NCBI GenBank assembly: GCA_933207985.1
Contig: OW240915.1
Span: forward strand, 119,450,632 to 119,514,631
DNA length: 64,000 nucleotides
Source: Pelobates cultripes
Lineage: Eukaryota > Chordata > Amphibia > Anura > Pelobatidae
Reading direction: 5' to 3'
Each line of letters starts with the position of its first letter. Positions within the stretch are counted from its first letter, which is position 1. A program made the position numbers and the translations under genes. The notes under the pieces were generated by a model that did no database searches, was not told where the DNA came from, and worked only from the letters and a program-made list of their open reading frames with translations. Shown here piece by piece: positions 46,432 to 57,600 of the stretch.

Positions 46432-47794
46432 TCATGGAATTGATGAGTTCCATTCCTTCCTCATTATGAAATTCCGACCATCCATACAGAAAAGGACTTT
46501 AACCGGGAATCCCCATCTATATCTTATCCCTCTTCGTCTTAGCTCCGCAGTGAAAAGTTGAAATTCCCTGCGTCGCTTCATTGTTTGAGCAGAGAAGTCT
46601 TGGAAGATCTTCATGCCGCTGTAATCTCCTGTGAGACCTGACGACCGTACTGCACCAAGAAATTCCTCTTTAATGTGGTAGTAGTGGAATCTCACTATCA
46701 CATCTTTGGGTGCAGCCGCAGGTGCATTGCCGGGTTTGGGCAATCTATGGATGCTGTCCAGTAGCAAATCCGTATTTTTTTGCGGTTGGTAGAGCTGACT
46801 TCACCATTGTCTGGAAATAGCTTTGTAATTCCAGAGAATCGATATTATCAGGGATCCCCCTGATCCTTAGGTTATTACACCTGCTTCTATCCTCAGCGTC
46901 GGCTAACTTTTCCGCTTGTAGGTGCACTTGCTTTTGGAGCTCTTTTACGGTTTCAACCAGGTCCAGGTGAGATTGCTCTTGAGAGTGCAATCTATTCTCT
47001 ATTATTTCCGTACGCTGGTTAATGCCCTCCATGGCTCCATATAATGCGTCAAAGTTTTTTTAAAAGTCGTTTCTCAAATCAACTCTCAAATCTTTGATGA
47101 GTTGAATTATCATGCCAGCTGACGGTGGCAGATCTTCTGCCAACTCAGGTGGCATATTGGGATTGTAGGTCGCTGCTTTAAATGTGGTAGTAGCCATATT
47201 GGAGGTGACAGTGGCCATCTTGGGAGTGGAATATACAATATCTGGGCTGCCAGCCATCTTTGTTGTGGCATCATGATGTATTCTCTGTGGTAGTGCAGAA
47301 TCAGAACTTATTTGGAGCACTTCAGCCCCTATTTCCATAGTATTATCCTCTGGTCTTACTATAGCCCTTACTGTGTCTTTAAATATCTTTGGTCGGACAG
47401 CAGAGTCGCCCCCTGCCGAGACCGACAAACTAGAGGCTGAGGATCCCGACGGGGAGCGTGACCTCGCACTGCCCTCCCCTATACTTGCAACCCGGTCGCT
47501 TTTGTAAGTGAGTGACCGGGCTGCTCTAGTGTGAGACCGCGAGCGGCTTCCTGGGTGGTCCTTGCCGCTCGTGGCCCTGTGCTCTGAGCATGCTCTCAGG
47601 AAGCTGCGGATGGGTCGCGGCCGCACAGGCATAAGACTTGGGAGGGGAGACCGGGCGGGAGGTAGGGAGGGATTTCCCCGACGCCACCAAGAGATTTTAA
47701 GCGGCGAAATAAGCCGCAAGCCGGGTTTGAATGCAGGGGAGCGAGTCTGGGAACCCTTACTCACCCCAGCAGCTCCTGCTTCCACTTTCTTCAT
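46432..47794 (-). pseudogene. LINE ORF1 RNA-binding protein (copy 2)
   Basis: Identical in the translated parts to copy 1, including the in-frame TAA (47,060) and the A/T-run frameshift near 46,775. The shared lesions predate the duplication. Confidence 0.85.
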
Positions 47795-47982
47795 CCCAGG
47801 TACAGATTTTTCAGTTTTTTTTTTGCTTCTGCATATTCAGTGCTGGATTAGCTTTTTGTAGCTTCACTTAGAATTGATCCATTAAAATTTAAATTGGCAC
47901 TTTTGGAACAAAATTGTCCCCCTTGTCCAGGAGCCTCTCTATAACGTGGCCATCTAAGATGGTGGCCAAGACACGCCCCTCC

Positions 47983-48248
47983 AGTTGTAATCATTCTAAT
48001 TGTTTTGCTGCTAAACTGCTAAATAGTACATTTTGGGGCCTGCTCTTCATATCTGAGAGTCAAATCAAAGGGACAAATAGTGTGCTTACAACGCAGTTGT
48101 AAAAATTCTAATTTTATTGCTGCTAAATAGTACATTTTGGGGCCTGCTCTTCATATCTGAGAGTCAAATCGAAGGGTCAAATACTGCAGTTACAGCACAG
48201 TTGTAATCATTCTAATTGTTTTGCTGCTAAACTGCTAAATAGTACATT
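47983..48248. repeat. Satellite block 2 (unit 2)
   Basis: Copy of 39,021-39,286. Confidence 0.9.
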
Positions 48249-49254
48249 GTAAGGAAACCAAGTATATTTAAACCTCATTCGGTAGTTTCCTCCCGAACCG
48301 TCAGAGCCTTAGTGATAATAGCCCTCCATGCGGTAGATAGAATAGACAAACCATATAGTAATCCCAATAGCTTCACAAGATGATTCCCTTAGTGAAACAC
48401 ACAAATCCCCAAACATCAGCCGAAGTCAAGATGAACTAACTTTTAATGGATACACACAGCTTTTATGCAAGTCCCCATGCAAGGGGACATCCCCCAGGGA
48501 GGGACAAATATTAACCAGTCATATACTGGAAAACTTTAACACACACCCAAAGCTCCCTCCCCAAGCCCGGGAGATAATTAAGTCTGATAAAAGAATAACT
48601 TAATTATCTCCGGGCTGAAAAATCACTTTTTTCCCCAATAACTGGATCACCCCTTTATACTTGGGGTATCCCCACAAATAACATGTCCCCTGATAGCCCT
48701 GATCTGGGTGACCAACATATTTGAATTTCACCCAGATCGGTTCAGGGGTTCGCAAAATCTATGGATGTCTTCTGTGACCGGCTCACCCTGGGCTGTATGC
48801 CCAAAACAGTTCGTTGAGTTTGGTGGGTTTTGCCGGTCACTTTAGAAATAGCAGAAAAGCGAACAAAATACCGAATGGATCCCTCTGGCTCCTAGCAGCG
48901 TTCGTGTCCCTCTGTTGAATGCACCAAAGTACCAAATAGCGCTCTTCTAGCTATTCGGTAAGTAGAGTTCCAGCGTTCGTCTGTTTGAGAACGGTGTTCG
49001 GGAAGTCGAGTGTCCGTTTTCAGTTCCATACACTCGACGACCAAGTCCTGCTTCCTTTGTTCGCATGAACAAAGATGGCCGCGGTTTTCTCTGCCACGTG
49101 GCGATCGGCTGAACGAACGCTGGCCGCACAGACAGAGGTAGCAATTGAATCAGTCTTTGATGTTTAACGAGCCAGAGGGGTGGTCTTTGTTCGGTAGTTA
49201 CATCTACCGAATGCAATGGGCAGAAATAGTGTAACAAAAGGGGGATTTCTTCAC
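48249..49254. mobile_element. 1,006-bp element (unit 2)
   Basis: Copy of 39,287-40,292 with the same 7-bp flanking repeats. Confidence 0.7.
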
Positions 49255-50940
49255 GTACATTTTGGGCATACTCTTCATATCTGAGAGTCAAATATAAGTG
49301 TCAAATAATGCGCTTACAGCGCAGTTGTAAAAATTCTAATTGTTTTGCTGATAATCTGCTAAATAGTACATTTTGGGGCCTGCTCTCCATATCTGAGAGT
49401 CAAATCGAAGCGTCATATAGTGCGCTTACACGCAGTTGTAAACATTCTAATAATTTTTCTACTAAATAGTACATTTTGGGCGTGCTCTTCATATCTGAGA
49501 GTCAAATACAGCGCAGTTATAAAAACTCTAATTGTTTTGTTGCTAAACTGTTAAATAGTACATTTTGAGCCTGCTCTTCATATCTGAGAGTCAAATAGAA
49601 GCGTGAAAAAGTGCACTTACAGCGCAATTGTAAACATTCTTATTTTCTGGCTGCTAATCTGCTAAATAGTACATTTTGGGGCTTGCTCTTCATATCTGAG
49701 AGTCAAATAGAAGCGTCAAATAGTGCGCTAACAGCGCAGTTGTAAAAATTCTAATTGTTTTGCTGCTTATCTGCTAAATAGTACATTTTTCGGGCCTGCT
49801 CTTCATATCTGAGAGTCACATCGAAGCGTGAAATACTGCAGTTACAGAACAGTTGTAATCATTCTAATTGTTTTGCTGCTAAACTGCTAACTAGTACATT
49901 TTGGGCGTGCTCTTCATATCTAAGAGTCAAAGAGTGCGTTTACAGCGCAGTTGTAAACATTATTTTCTGGGTGCTGATCTACTAAATAGTACATTTTGGG
50001 GCCTGCACTTCATATCTGAGAGTCAAATTGAAGCGTCAAATAGTGCGCTTACAGCGCAGTTGTAAAAATTCTTATTTTCTGGGTGCTAATCTGCTAAATA
50101 GTGCATTTTGGGCATGCTCTTCATATCTGAGAGTCAAATAGAAGCGTGAAATAGTGCGCTTACAGCACAGTTGTAAACATTCTTTTTTTTCTGGTGCTAA
50201 TCTGTTAAATAGTACATTTTGGGGCCTGCTCTTCATATCTGAGAGTCAAATCGAAGCGTCAAATAGTGCGCTTACAGTGCAGGTGTAAAAATTCTTATTT
50301 TCTGGGTGCTAATCTGCGAAATAGTACATTTTGGGCATGCTTTTCAAATCTGAGAGTCAAATAGAAGCGTCAAATAGTGCGCTAACAGAGCAGTTGTAAA
50401 AATTCTAATTGTTTTGCTGCTTATCTGCTAAATAGTACATTTTTCGGGCCTGCTCTTCATATCTGAGAGTCACATCAAAGCTTGAAATACTGCAGTTACA
50501 GAACAGTTGTAATCATTCTAATTGTTTTGCTGCTAAACTGCTAAATAGTACATTTTGGGCGTGCTCTTCATATCTAAGAGTCAAATAGAAGCGTCAAAGA
50601 GTGCGTTTACAGTGCAGTTGTAAACATTATTTTCTGGGTGCTGATCTACTAAATAGTACATTTTGGGGCCTGCACTTCATATCTGAGAGTCAAATTGAAG
50701 CGTCAAATAGTGCGCTAACAGCGCAGTTGTAAAAATTCTTATTTTCTGGGTGCTAATCTGCTAAATAGTGCATTTTGGGCATGCTCTTCATATCTGAGAG
50801 TCAAATAGAAGCGTCAAATAGTGCGCTTACATTGCAGTTGTAAACATTCTTATTTTCTGGGTGCTAATCTGCTAAATAGTAAATTTTGGGGCCTGCTCTT
50901 CATATCTGAGAGTCAAATCGAAGGGTCACATATTGCGCTT
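49255..50940. repeat. Satellite block 3 (unit 2) and extension
   Basis: Copy of 40,293-41,700 up to 50,662, then about 2.5 further monomers not present in unit 1. It stops at TATTGCGCTT, where the provirus LTR begins. Confidence 0.9.
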
Positions 50941-52496
50941 TGTCAGGGTATTTATATCGGCAGACATTTTGTGCTATGATAGAAACTAAAAGTGTATATT
51001 CTGAGTCACTCTGAACAGACCAGACTCCATTTTGTTATTCCAAGTTAACAAAAAGACACAAAATTCTTTCTGTAAGACTGGCCTCTTTGCCAGAGCTAAG
51101 GAATGCATAGTATAAACAAGTGATAAGAAGAATATAATCAAATCTAAACCCAGACAATTGTGACAGAGAAGATTAAATAATTTAATTTAACTGTCTATAT
51201 ATATATAAGGTACCATTGTATGGAAAAGGGTAAACTTAGTTCATGATCTGCTATATCAGAAAAAACTCAGATTTGCTAGACACATAGTCTGGACAAAACT
51301 TAAAAAAAAACCCTTTGATCTGTGAAGGATACGTAAGTTACAGTGGTCATTTGAGATAAGCAAAATGACGTCAAAATAGCCACCAGAAAAAGTTAACTCT
51401 TTCCTGGATAGGTATGTTTAGTGGGACAAGACTGCCCTCTATAGACCAAATAACTAATTTGCGATCTGGAAGATAACCACACCTCTAGTGCTTCTATTGG
51501 GTTATCAACTGATGACGTACAGAGAGTCTGGCCCTTTAAAAGTTAAGACAAAGGGAAGACAGGAAGGCAGATCCAAGAGATATGCAAAGAAAAAGAGGAG
51601 AGAGGAATTGGAAGTTTGGGGACTCCAACCTCCATGCAGAGAGAGACATCCAAATAAGTTCCTGAGACTACCAATCGGATGAAATATCTACTCAACTGGT
51701 AATTATACTGGTTTCATTTAATTAAATTAAATTAATTAAAATGTATTAATAGCATTATATATGACTGGATAAAGCATGGTCAGATTTCCATATTAAGAAA
51801 TCTTAGTTAACTAAGAATATATAGTTATAAACATTCCATTCTGCAGGTGGAATTAAGAATAATTATATATTGATGTGGTATTATCACGTGTTAGCATACC
51901 GCTGTTTTTATCCAGGTGTATTGATTTGCTCTAAATTAAGATAGATATCTTTTAGACAAATTAAAAATCTGCTTATATAATATGGTAGATTCTCTTATTG
52001 GATGATTTCAGGAAATGACTAATGAACTGGGTTAAATGTTATTTTATTTAAAAATTACATAAGAATAGATCTTAACTACCTAGGAGATCTAGCCAGCATT
52101 GAAAGGGTTATTCTGTCAGCTAAACTTTACGACCTTACGCTGCACTCTGAGGAATTCTGTTCTTCGCTGTGAAAAGTTTCACTTTCAGCCTGTGTTAAAG
52201 ATAGTCATAAATAATTCTTGACAGGAAATGCTATTTAGCCATTGTAACGTAATACCCATTTCTTTGTATTGCATATAATGATATGTACTGGATATTCATT
52301 GATTATTGTTATGCATGTTACATATATTATTATTAATTAACTTGTCATTATAAATAAAAATCTATTTTTATACATTGTGATATTATTATATGAAATACAT
52401 TCCACTTAACACGATAAACGTTCTTTGGGATCTGAGAATTGAATTAGTGGGCAATTCTCAACTGTTTACTATTATTATCCCATAAATATTCCCACA
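50941..52496 (+). mobile_element. 5' LTR of spuma/loki-like provirus
   Basis: TGTCAGGGTATTTATATCGG to ATATTCCCACA, 1,556 bp. Long for a retroviral LTR, closer to foamy virus length. AATAAA at 52,353-52,358 is a candidate polyadenylation signal. TATATATATATAAGG near 51,195-51,210 and CCCTTTAAAAG near 51,532 are candidate promoter boxes. By eye it differs from the 3' LTR by several percent, most strongly around 51,250-51,360. Confidence 0.9.
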
Positions 52497-52499
52497 TAT

Positions 52500-52517
52500 T
52501 GGAGGCACTGCTGAGAT
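52500..52517 (+). other. Candidate primer-binding site
   Basis: TGGAGGCACTGCTGAGAT starts three bases (TAT) after the LTR end. TGG pairs with a tRNA CCA end. The complement resembles the 3' end of a tRNA-Thr as I remember it, with a few mismatches; the tRNA identity is a guess. Confidence 0.55.
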
Positions 52518-52627
52518 CGTTTAAGTTGAAATTATATTTCATATATAATAATATTGGTGTAATTCATGCAATTTAATCTTGATATAGAAAAGAGTTTTGT
52601 ATTGAGATTAAATCACTGTATAGAAAT

Positions 52628-54699
52628 ATGGCTGAATCCAGTAATACATCTGTAACAGATAATACTGAAATAATTGAAGACCTAAGAAAACATGCTCTAG
52701 TTCATATTCATAAACATATGAAAAATGATGCAACCTATGAGATTTGGTTGAAAAGCATAGAATGGGAAGCTAAACACACCATTCTAACTGATGAACACAT
52801 CATCATATATCTTAAAGAAATTGCTGAACAAAAGAATATAGAAAGGAAAATGGCGTACATAATACACTCTTGGCCTTTCTTTATGACAGCACTTCTTAAG
52901 GTGTGTGATGAAAACAAGTCACTGAATGCCAAATTGGACACGTACAGTGACGATCTGGGCATTCAAAATGGGAAATACCAAGATTTACTTGCTGAGCATA
53001 AAACTCGTCAGGCTGATCATGAAAAAGAAATGAAAGCTTTGATGGATAAATATGCACAGGAAATAAATCAGCTTAAAATGCAATTGGATGAGTATGAAAA
53101 GGAGAGTCAGAAATTAGACAGTGAGGTTGGTAGTCATCATTCTGTGCCAAAAAGTTGCACAAAAATGCAAGAAAAGACTATTTGTAAATCCCCTCCTTAT
53201 TATGATTTTCCCACACCAAACCAGGTTTTCATAAAACAGTCTGTAAGTAAAGATGTGAGTAATTCTAAAAAATCACCTGTGGAACAAGATTCCCCATCTC
53301 ATGACATTACCAAGCCATCTTGGCAATCTTGGGCAGAACAGTTTGAAAAAGCTGTCTTGGCCAAACTTGAGAGGGAGAGTCCAATTCAAGGTGATAGGAA
53401 TGAAAACAGACATGGTTCTGTACACTGGCAGGATTCTGATGCTGATCAGAATTGTGACAGTGAACAAGAAGCTCAGAGTGATGGGAGTGAAAGTGATTGC
53501 ACTGTCCACTCTGAAGGCCATGTAACTGATATGCCATCTGCACTGTTGTACGGGTCTAATTCCTCTTCAGCAGACAGATCGCATAGACGTTTACCCAAAC
53601 ACAGAAACAGAGGTCGTAAATCAACGACGCCTGTTTATGAAACACCAAAGGTCATCAAATTCCTTAGAGAGACTGTCCCACAATTTTCTAGAGGTTCAGG
53701 AAACATATCTGAACATCTGGAAAATTATGATAGAGCAATGAATTCATTGGGTATGTATGATGACATTCATAAGAAATGGTTCATTACATGGACCTTTGAT
53801 TCAATGTGCGTGTTTATCTAGAAAGTCTTCAAGCTATACAGTTAATGTCCTGGTCCAAGATGAAATATGAAATAATCATGGAATATGGTAAGTATAAAAC
53901 CATTGCTTCTGCAAAGAAGGCGCTTTATAACTTAAAGTGCCGTCCAGATCAAAGCCCCAGAGAATTTTTAATAATTCTTAAAAATGCATACTCCGTGGCC
54001 CAAAGAAAACCCAGGTATGAAAGCACAGACTTCAAAGATCTGTATTTTCATGCCATGCCGGTAAACATACAAATGAATCTCGCAAGAGATTACGATTGTA
54101 AGTTACCATTAGAATGGCTAGTCAGTCAATGCATGAAGTTGTACACTATACACCATGCACATGACGAAAATCAGCCAAAGGTTAAGAAACCTGGTGATAA
54201 AATGGTGTCAGAGACTAAAATTCAGTTAGGTTTAGAAACCCAACAGAAAAAGAGGACCTATTCCGAGGTTTTGAAAACTCCAAAACCTCAGAAACAGGAA
54301 AATGCAAGAAGCAATTCTGCAAATTCCTCTAATAACTCTGAAAAATCCAATGCCAATGGGAATAAACGCCCCTGGGTTAATAAAAACCAAGGCAATTCCC
54401 AATGGAGAAGGAATCCTCAGGGAAATAGGAGATATGGAAACAGAAATAACCAATCTGCTTCCAATAACTCCCAACAGTCTCAGCCATCCCAGCCAAATTC
54501 TAATGGGCAAAGACAAAACGGCAATGGGGGAAATAATTTGCGTCGTCAGGTTGGTCAATTGACAGACCAGATGGGCAAATTAATGGAGGGAATGACAAAG
54601 ATTAACGAAGTCTTTGCCAAAAATCCTTTTTTAGGGATAGCTCCAATTGCAGAACTACCTGTGCAACCGCAGCAACAACAACAGGTGCCGCAGCAATAA
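52628..54699 (+). pseudogene. gag: Gag of spuma/loki-like provirus (one frame break)
   Basis: Two frames: 52,628-53,821 (397 codons) and one open from about 53,800 to 54,699. The first has a helical start, a coiled coil (about residues 105-170, KEMKALMDKYAQEINQLKMQ) and an acidic Ser-rich linker; near its end it enters the capsid. The second continues the capsid, with QSPREFLIILKNAYSV resembling the major homology region, then a basic tail with RRNPQGNRRYGNRNNQ and Gln/Asn runs. There is no CCHC zinc knuckle. The frame changes between 53,800 and 53,818, so Gag is interrupted inside the capsid. Gag would form the particle and bind RNA through its basic tail. The end overlaps the pol frame by ~95 nt. 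Confidence 0.75.
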
Positions 54700-57600
54700 T
54701 AGCCACTGTGACTAAACAGGCTAGGTTATCAGTAGATGTAATGCCTAACCCTGTTTCCTTTCCAGGTACTAACAGTCAAACAAACAATAGTTGTGTTAGA
54801 AAACCTATTGCCTATACCGTCACTTCACTTCCGGGTGAAGGAGGCGCAACGTGTTCCTCTGTTTTTTCATTTCAGCCAAAGGCTAAAATAGCCCCAGCAG
54901 CCACTAGTTTCCAGGATCCAGACCTGAAAGGGTTAACTGATGAGATGCCGACCACTAGTTCCCGCTTGACAGTTCAAGATATTCCTAAAAAGGATGGGCC
55001 TGTGGGTAAGACTGAGCATTCCTCAGTACAGGTAGAAACTACTGCTGTGACCGGTAATGTATGGAAAACAAGTAATATGTTGACACATTCTAAATTCTTA
55101 TGTGAATTAGAAGAACATGAAGGAAGGTACTACATGTCTGTAGAAATACAGGATTCGCTACCCCAGCCTTTTAAAGGGTTAATAGATACTGGTTCACAAG
55201 CCACTATCTTATCCAATACCTACTTCCAGCAGGTAATGGACTTAGCAACGGATAAGCCGAAGCTAAGAGGTTTCCCCAATGCTCTGTTGAGTGTAGGAGG
55301 AAATGCCCTTCATGTTATTGGCAATACCTGGTTAAAGTTTAAAATAGGTAACAAAACCTTTAGACACCCGGTGATAGTGGTAGATCTCCCCTATGACCGA
55401 CTGATTCTGGGTATAGACATACTCAGAAGACTTAACACAATTATTGACTGTGTGAATGGAATTGTATGGTCACAAGCTAAGGTTCCCATAACCTATGAGA
55501 AATCACATGTACAATCTGATCGTAACTGCCATGTGATAGAAGAAAGACCTGACTCGATTGAGGTACATTTTAGGAATAGTCAGTCACCTGACGTGACTAT
55601 CCTGCAGGTGAATGATGCAATCGCACCTGTAGATGAGCATTCCGTAAGAATTGCTCCAGAGAGGATCCAGAATGTCTCTCTGGAAGGTGATGTTTTAACC
55701 ATTTCTCTCCACAGGGACTATGTTGAATCTGTAGATCTGGCAGGTCATGCTCAATTCCTTGCCAGAATTGAAAGGGTTAATAACAATTTATTCTTTCCTA
55801 TGCAAATACATGACTTAGGAAGAAGTAGGAATGCAAAGCTGGACTTAAAGAGTGAGAACAGCTATATTAGCAGAAGTCTGTTAAAGCAGATCGCTAATCC
55901 TAAAATGATCAGGTATGCTTCCCCACATGACAGGTGGATCCAGAATCTGGATGGCGAATCAGAGAGTCACAATGTGATAGCAAAATGTTTACTATCTATT
56001 TCCATCGGAAATAAGACAGTCAAACATTTATTCCTAGTGATAGACGAACCTCGCTATCAGGTTTACGTTGGCAATGATGTCATACATCGCTTCGCCATAC
56101 ACCTTGACCTGATTAATTCCAACTTGTGGACAAGGTTAAAAGGTAATCCTTGTGGATACCTACATGAGGAAAACGCCCTGAAATCAGGACAAATACTCCC
56201 ATATGCGGTAAGTATCCAAGTTCCTGATGACATAACCATTCCACAGGGGACAAGTAATTTTCTTTTACCCCTACAGGTCAAGGAGGGTCAGAGATTGGAA
56301 AACTCTGATGCCCTAATCTGTTTATCCAACAGGATACAACAATTAGGGATGGTGGTAACACATACACCAATGGTAAGTATTGGTAAGAATCCCACCTATA
56401 TCATGGTCAAGAATGTTACACCCAATAGTGTTACTTTACCAAAAGGAACATTATTAGGTCTAGCATTGGATGCTGAGTACTATACATTTGGTTTCCAAAA
56501 CCAAATTATAGGCCTCATCCCTGAAGAATACTTAACTGAGGACGAAATTGTCGATCAAATATTCCATTCCTCCCCAGAAGGATTATTCACTATCCTATCT
56601 GTGTATCCCTTCAATGTTGAAGAAGGCTCGTGTAAAATCGAAGAAGCATCTATCACCTTCGATCATCCGCTCAATGAGCAGGAATTACAAGAGTATCTCG
56701 ACCAAAGAGAAAAGGTAAGTCAACACCGAACTGACCTAACTTCTAGGCTTGAAGAAGCTTATGAGATAGGCCAGCCTGAAATCTTTCCAGGATTTCAGGA
56801 AAGGCTAGAAGAGCAAATATCTTTAGCTGACGGTTGCTCCAACGATGCTGAGCGGCAACAGCTAAAGGAAATCCTTTTAGAATTCCAAGATATTTTTGCC
56901 AAAGATTCCTACGACTGTGGGTTAACTAACCTCCATGTAGCCAGAATACAAACTGATCCAAATTTACCACCTGTATTTATCAAACAATATAGACTCCCAT
57001 TAGCGTCATATGATGGTCTACAAGACATCATTCAGAATTTAAAGGAAAGGGGCATTATACGTCCAGTGCACAGTTCGTATAATAATCCGATCTTGGGGAT
57101 TCTGAAACCTAATGGACAATGGCGTTTATGCGCTGACTTACGACAGCTAAATAAACGCGTCTATATGTCTGGTTGGCCAACGCCATACATAGACCAATGT
57201 TTGGTACAAATGCAGGGATCCAAAATATTCACTGCCATTGACTGTGCGCAGGGATATTGGACTGTACCAGTCCATAATGAAGACCAATACAAATTGGCCT
57301 TCACATTTGGAAAGCAGCAGTATACCTGGACCCGTATGCCTTTCGGTTACATAAACTCTGGTCATGAATTCGCTGTGTTCATGCATAAAGCTATGCCTGA
57401 CGCACTCGAGAGAGGAACGTTATCATATGTCGACGATGTCTTGCTCAAAAGCACTTCCTTTGATAAGCATATATTGGAGATTAGACATGTTCTCACTCAG
57501 TTAAGAGAAGCAGGGATTAAACTGTCTTTACAAAAGGCGCAATGGTGTCGCACCCATGTCAATTTCCTCGGACATGAGGTAACTTCTGAAGGATTAAATC

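Larger units (their letters stand above)
41701..47982 (-). mobile_element. L1/Tx1-type LINE, copy 2 (3' end missing)
   Basis: Copy of the LINE made by the tandem duplication, not by a new insertion: it lacks the last 123 bp of the 3' UTR and the left TSD, and joins the satellite directly at 41,700. ORF2 pieces lie at 41,853-45,414 and ORF1 pieces at 46,432-47,794, with the same stops and frame changes as copy 1. Confidence 0.9.
41701..50662. repeat. 8,962-bp tandem duplication, unit 2
   Basis: Second copy of 32,739-41,700 at a constant offset of 8,962. Differences noted include bases that change the ORF2 product at four positions (for example CLLSP against CPLSP and KES against KKS) and two near 50,477-50,485. 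After 50,662 the satellite continues in register. Confidence 0.95.

Noticed and set aside
47562..47861. 99-codon plus frames antisense to LINE ORF1 (also 38,600-38,899)
   Set aside because: Antisense shadow of the Arg/Ser-rich ORF1 start.
41701..47982. Second independent LINE insertion
   Set aside because: It has no own left TSD, lacks the 3' end, and shares both flanks and lesions with copy 1, so it is part of the tandem duplication.
32153..50940. CRISPR-like array
   Set aside because: Repeats are contiguous diverged monomers with no spacers, in a vertebrate-type genome.
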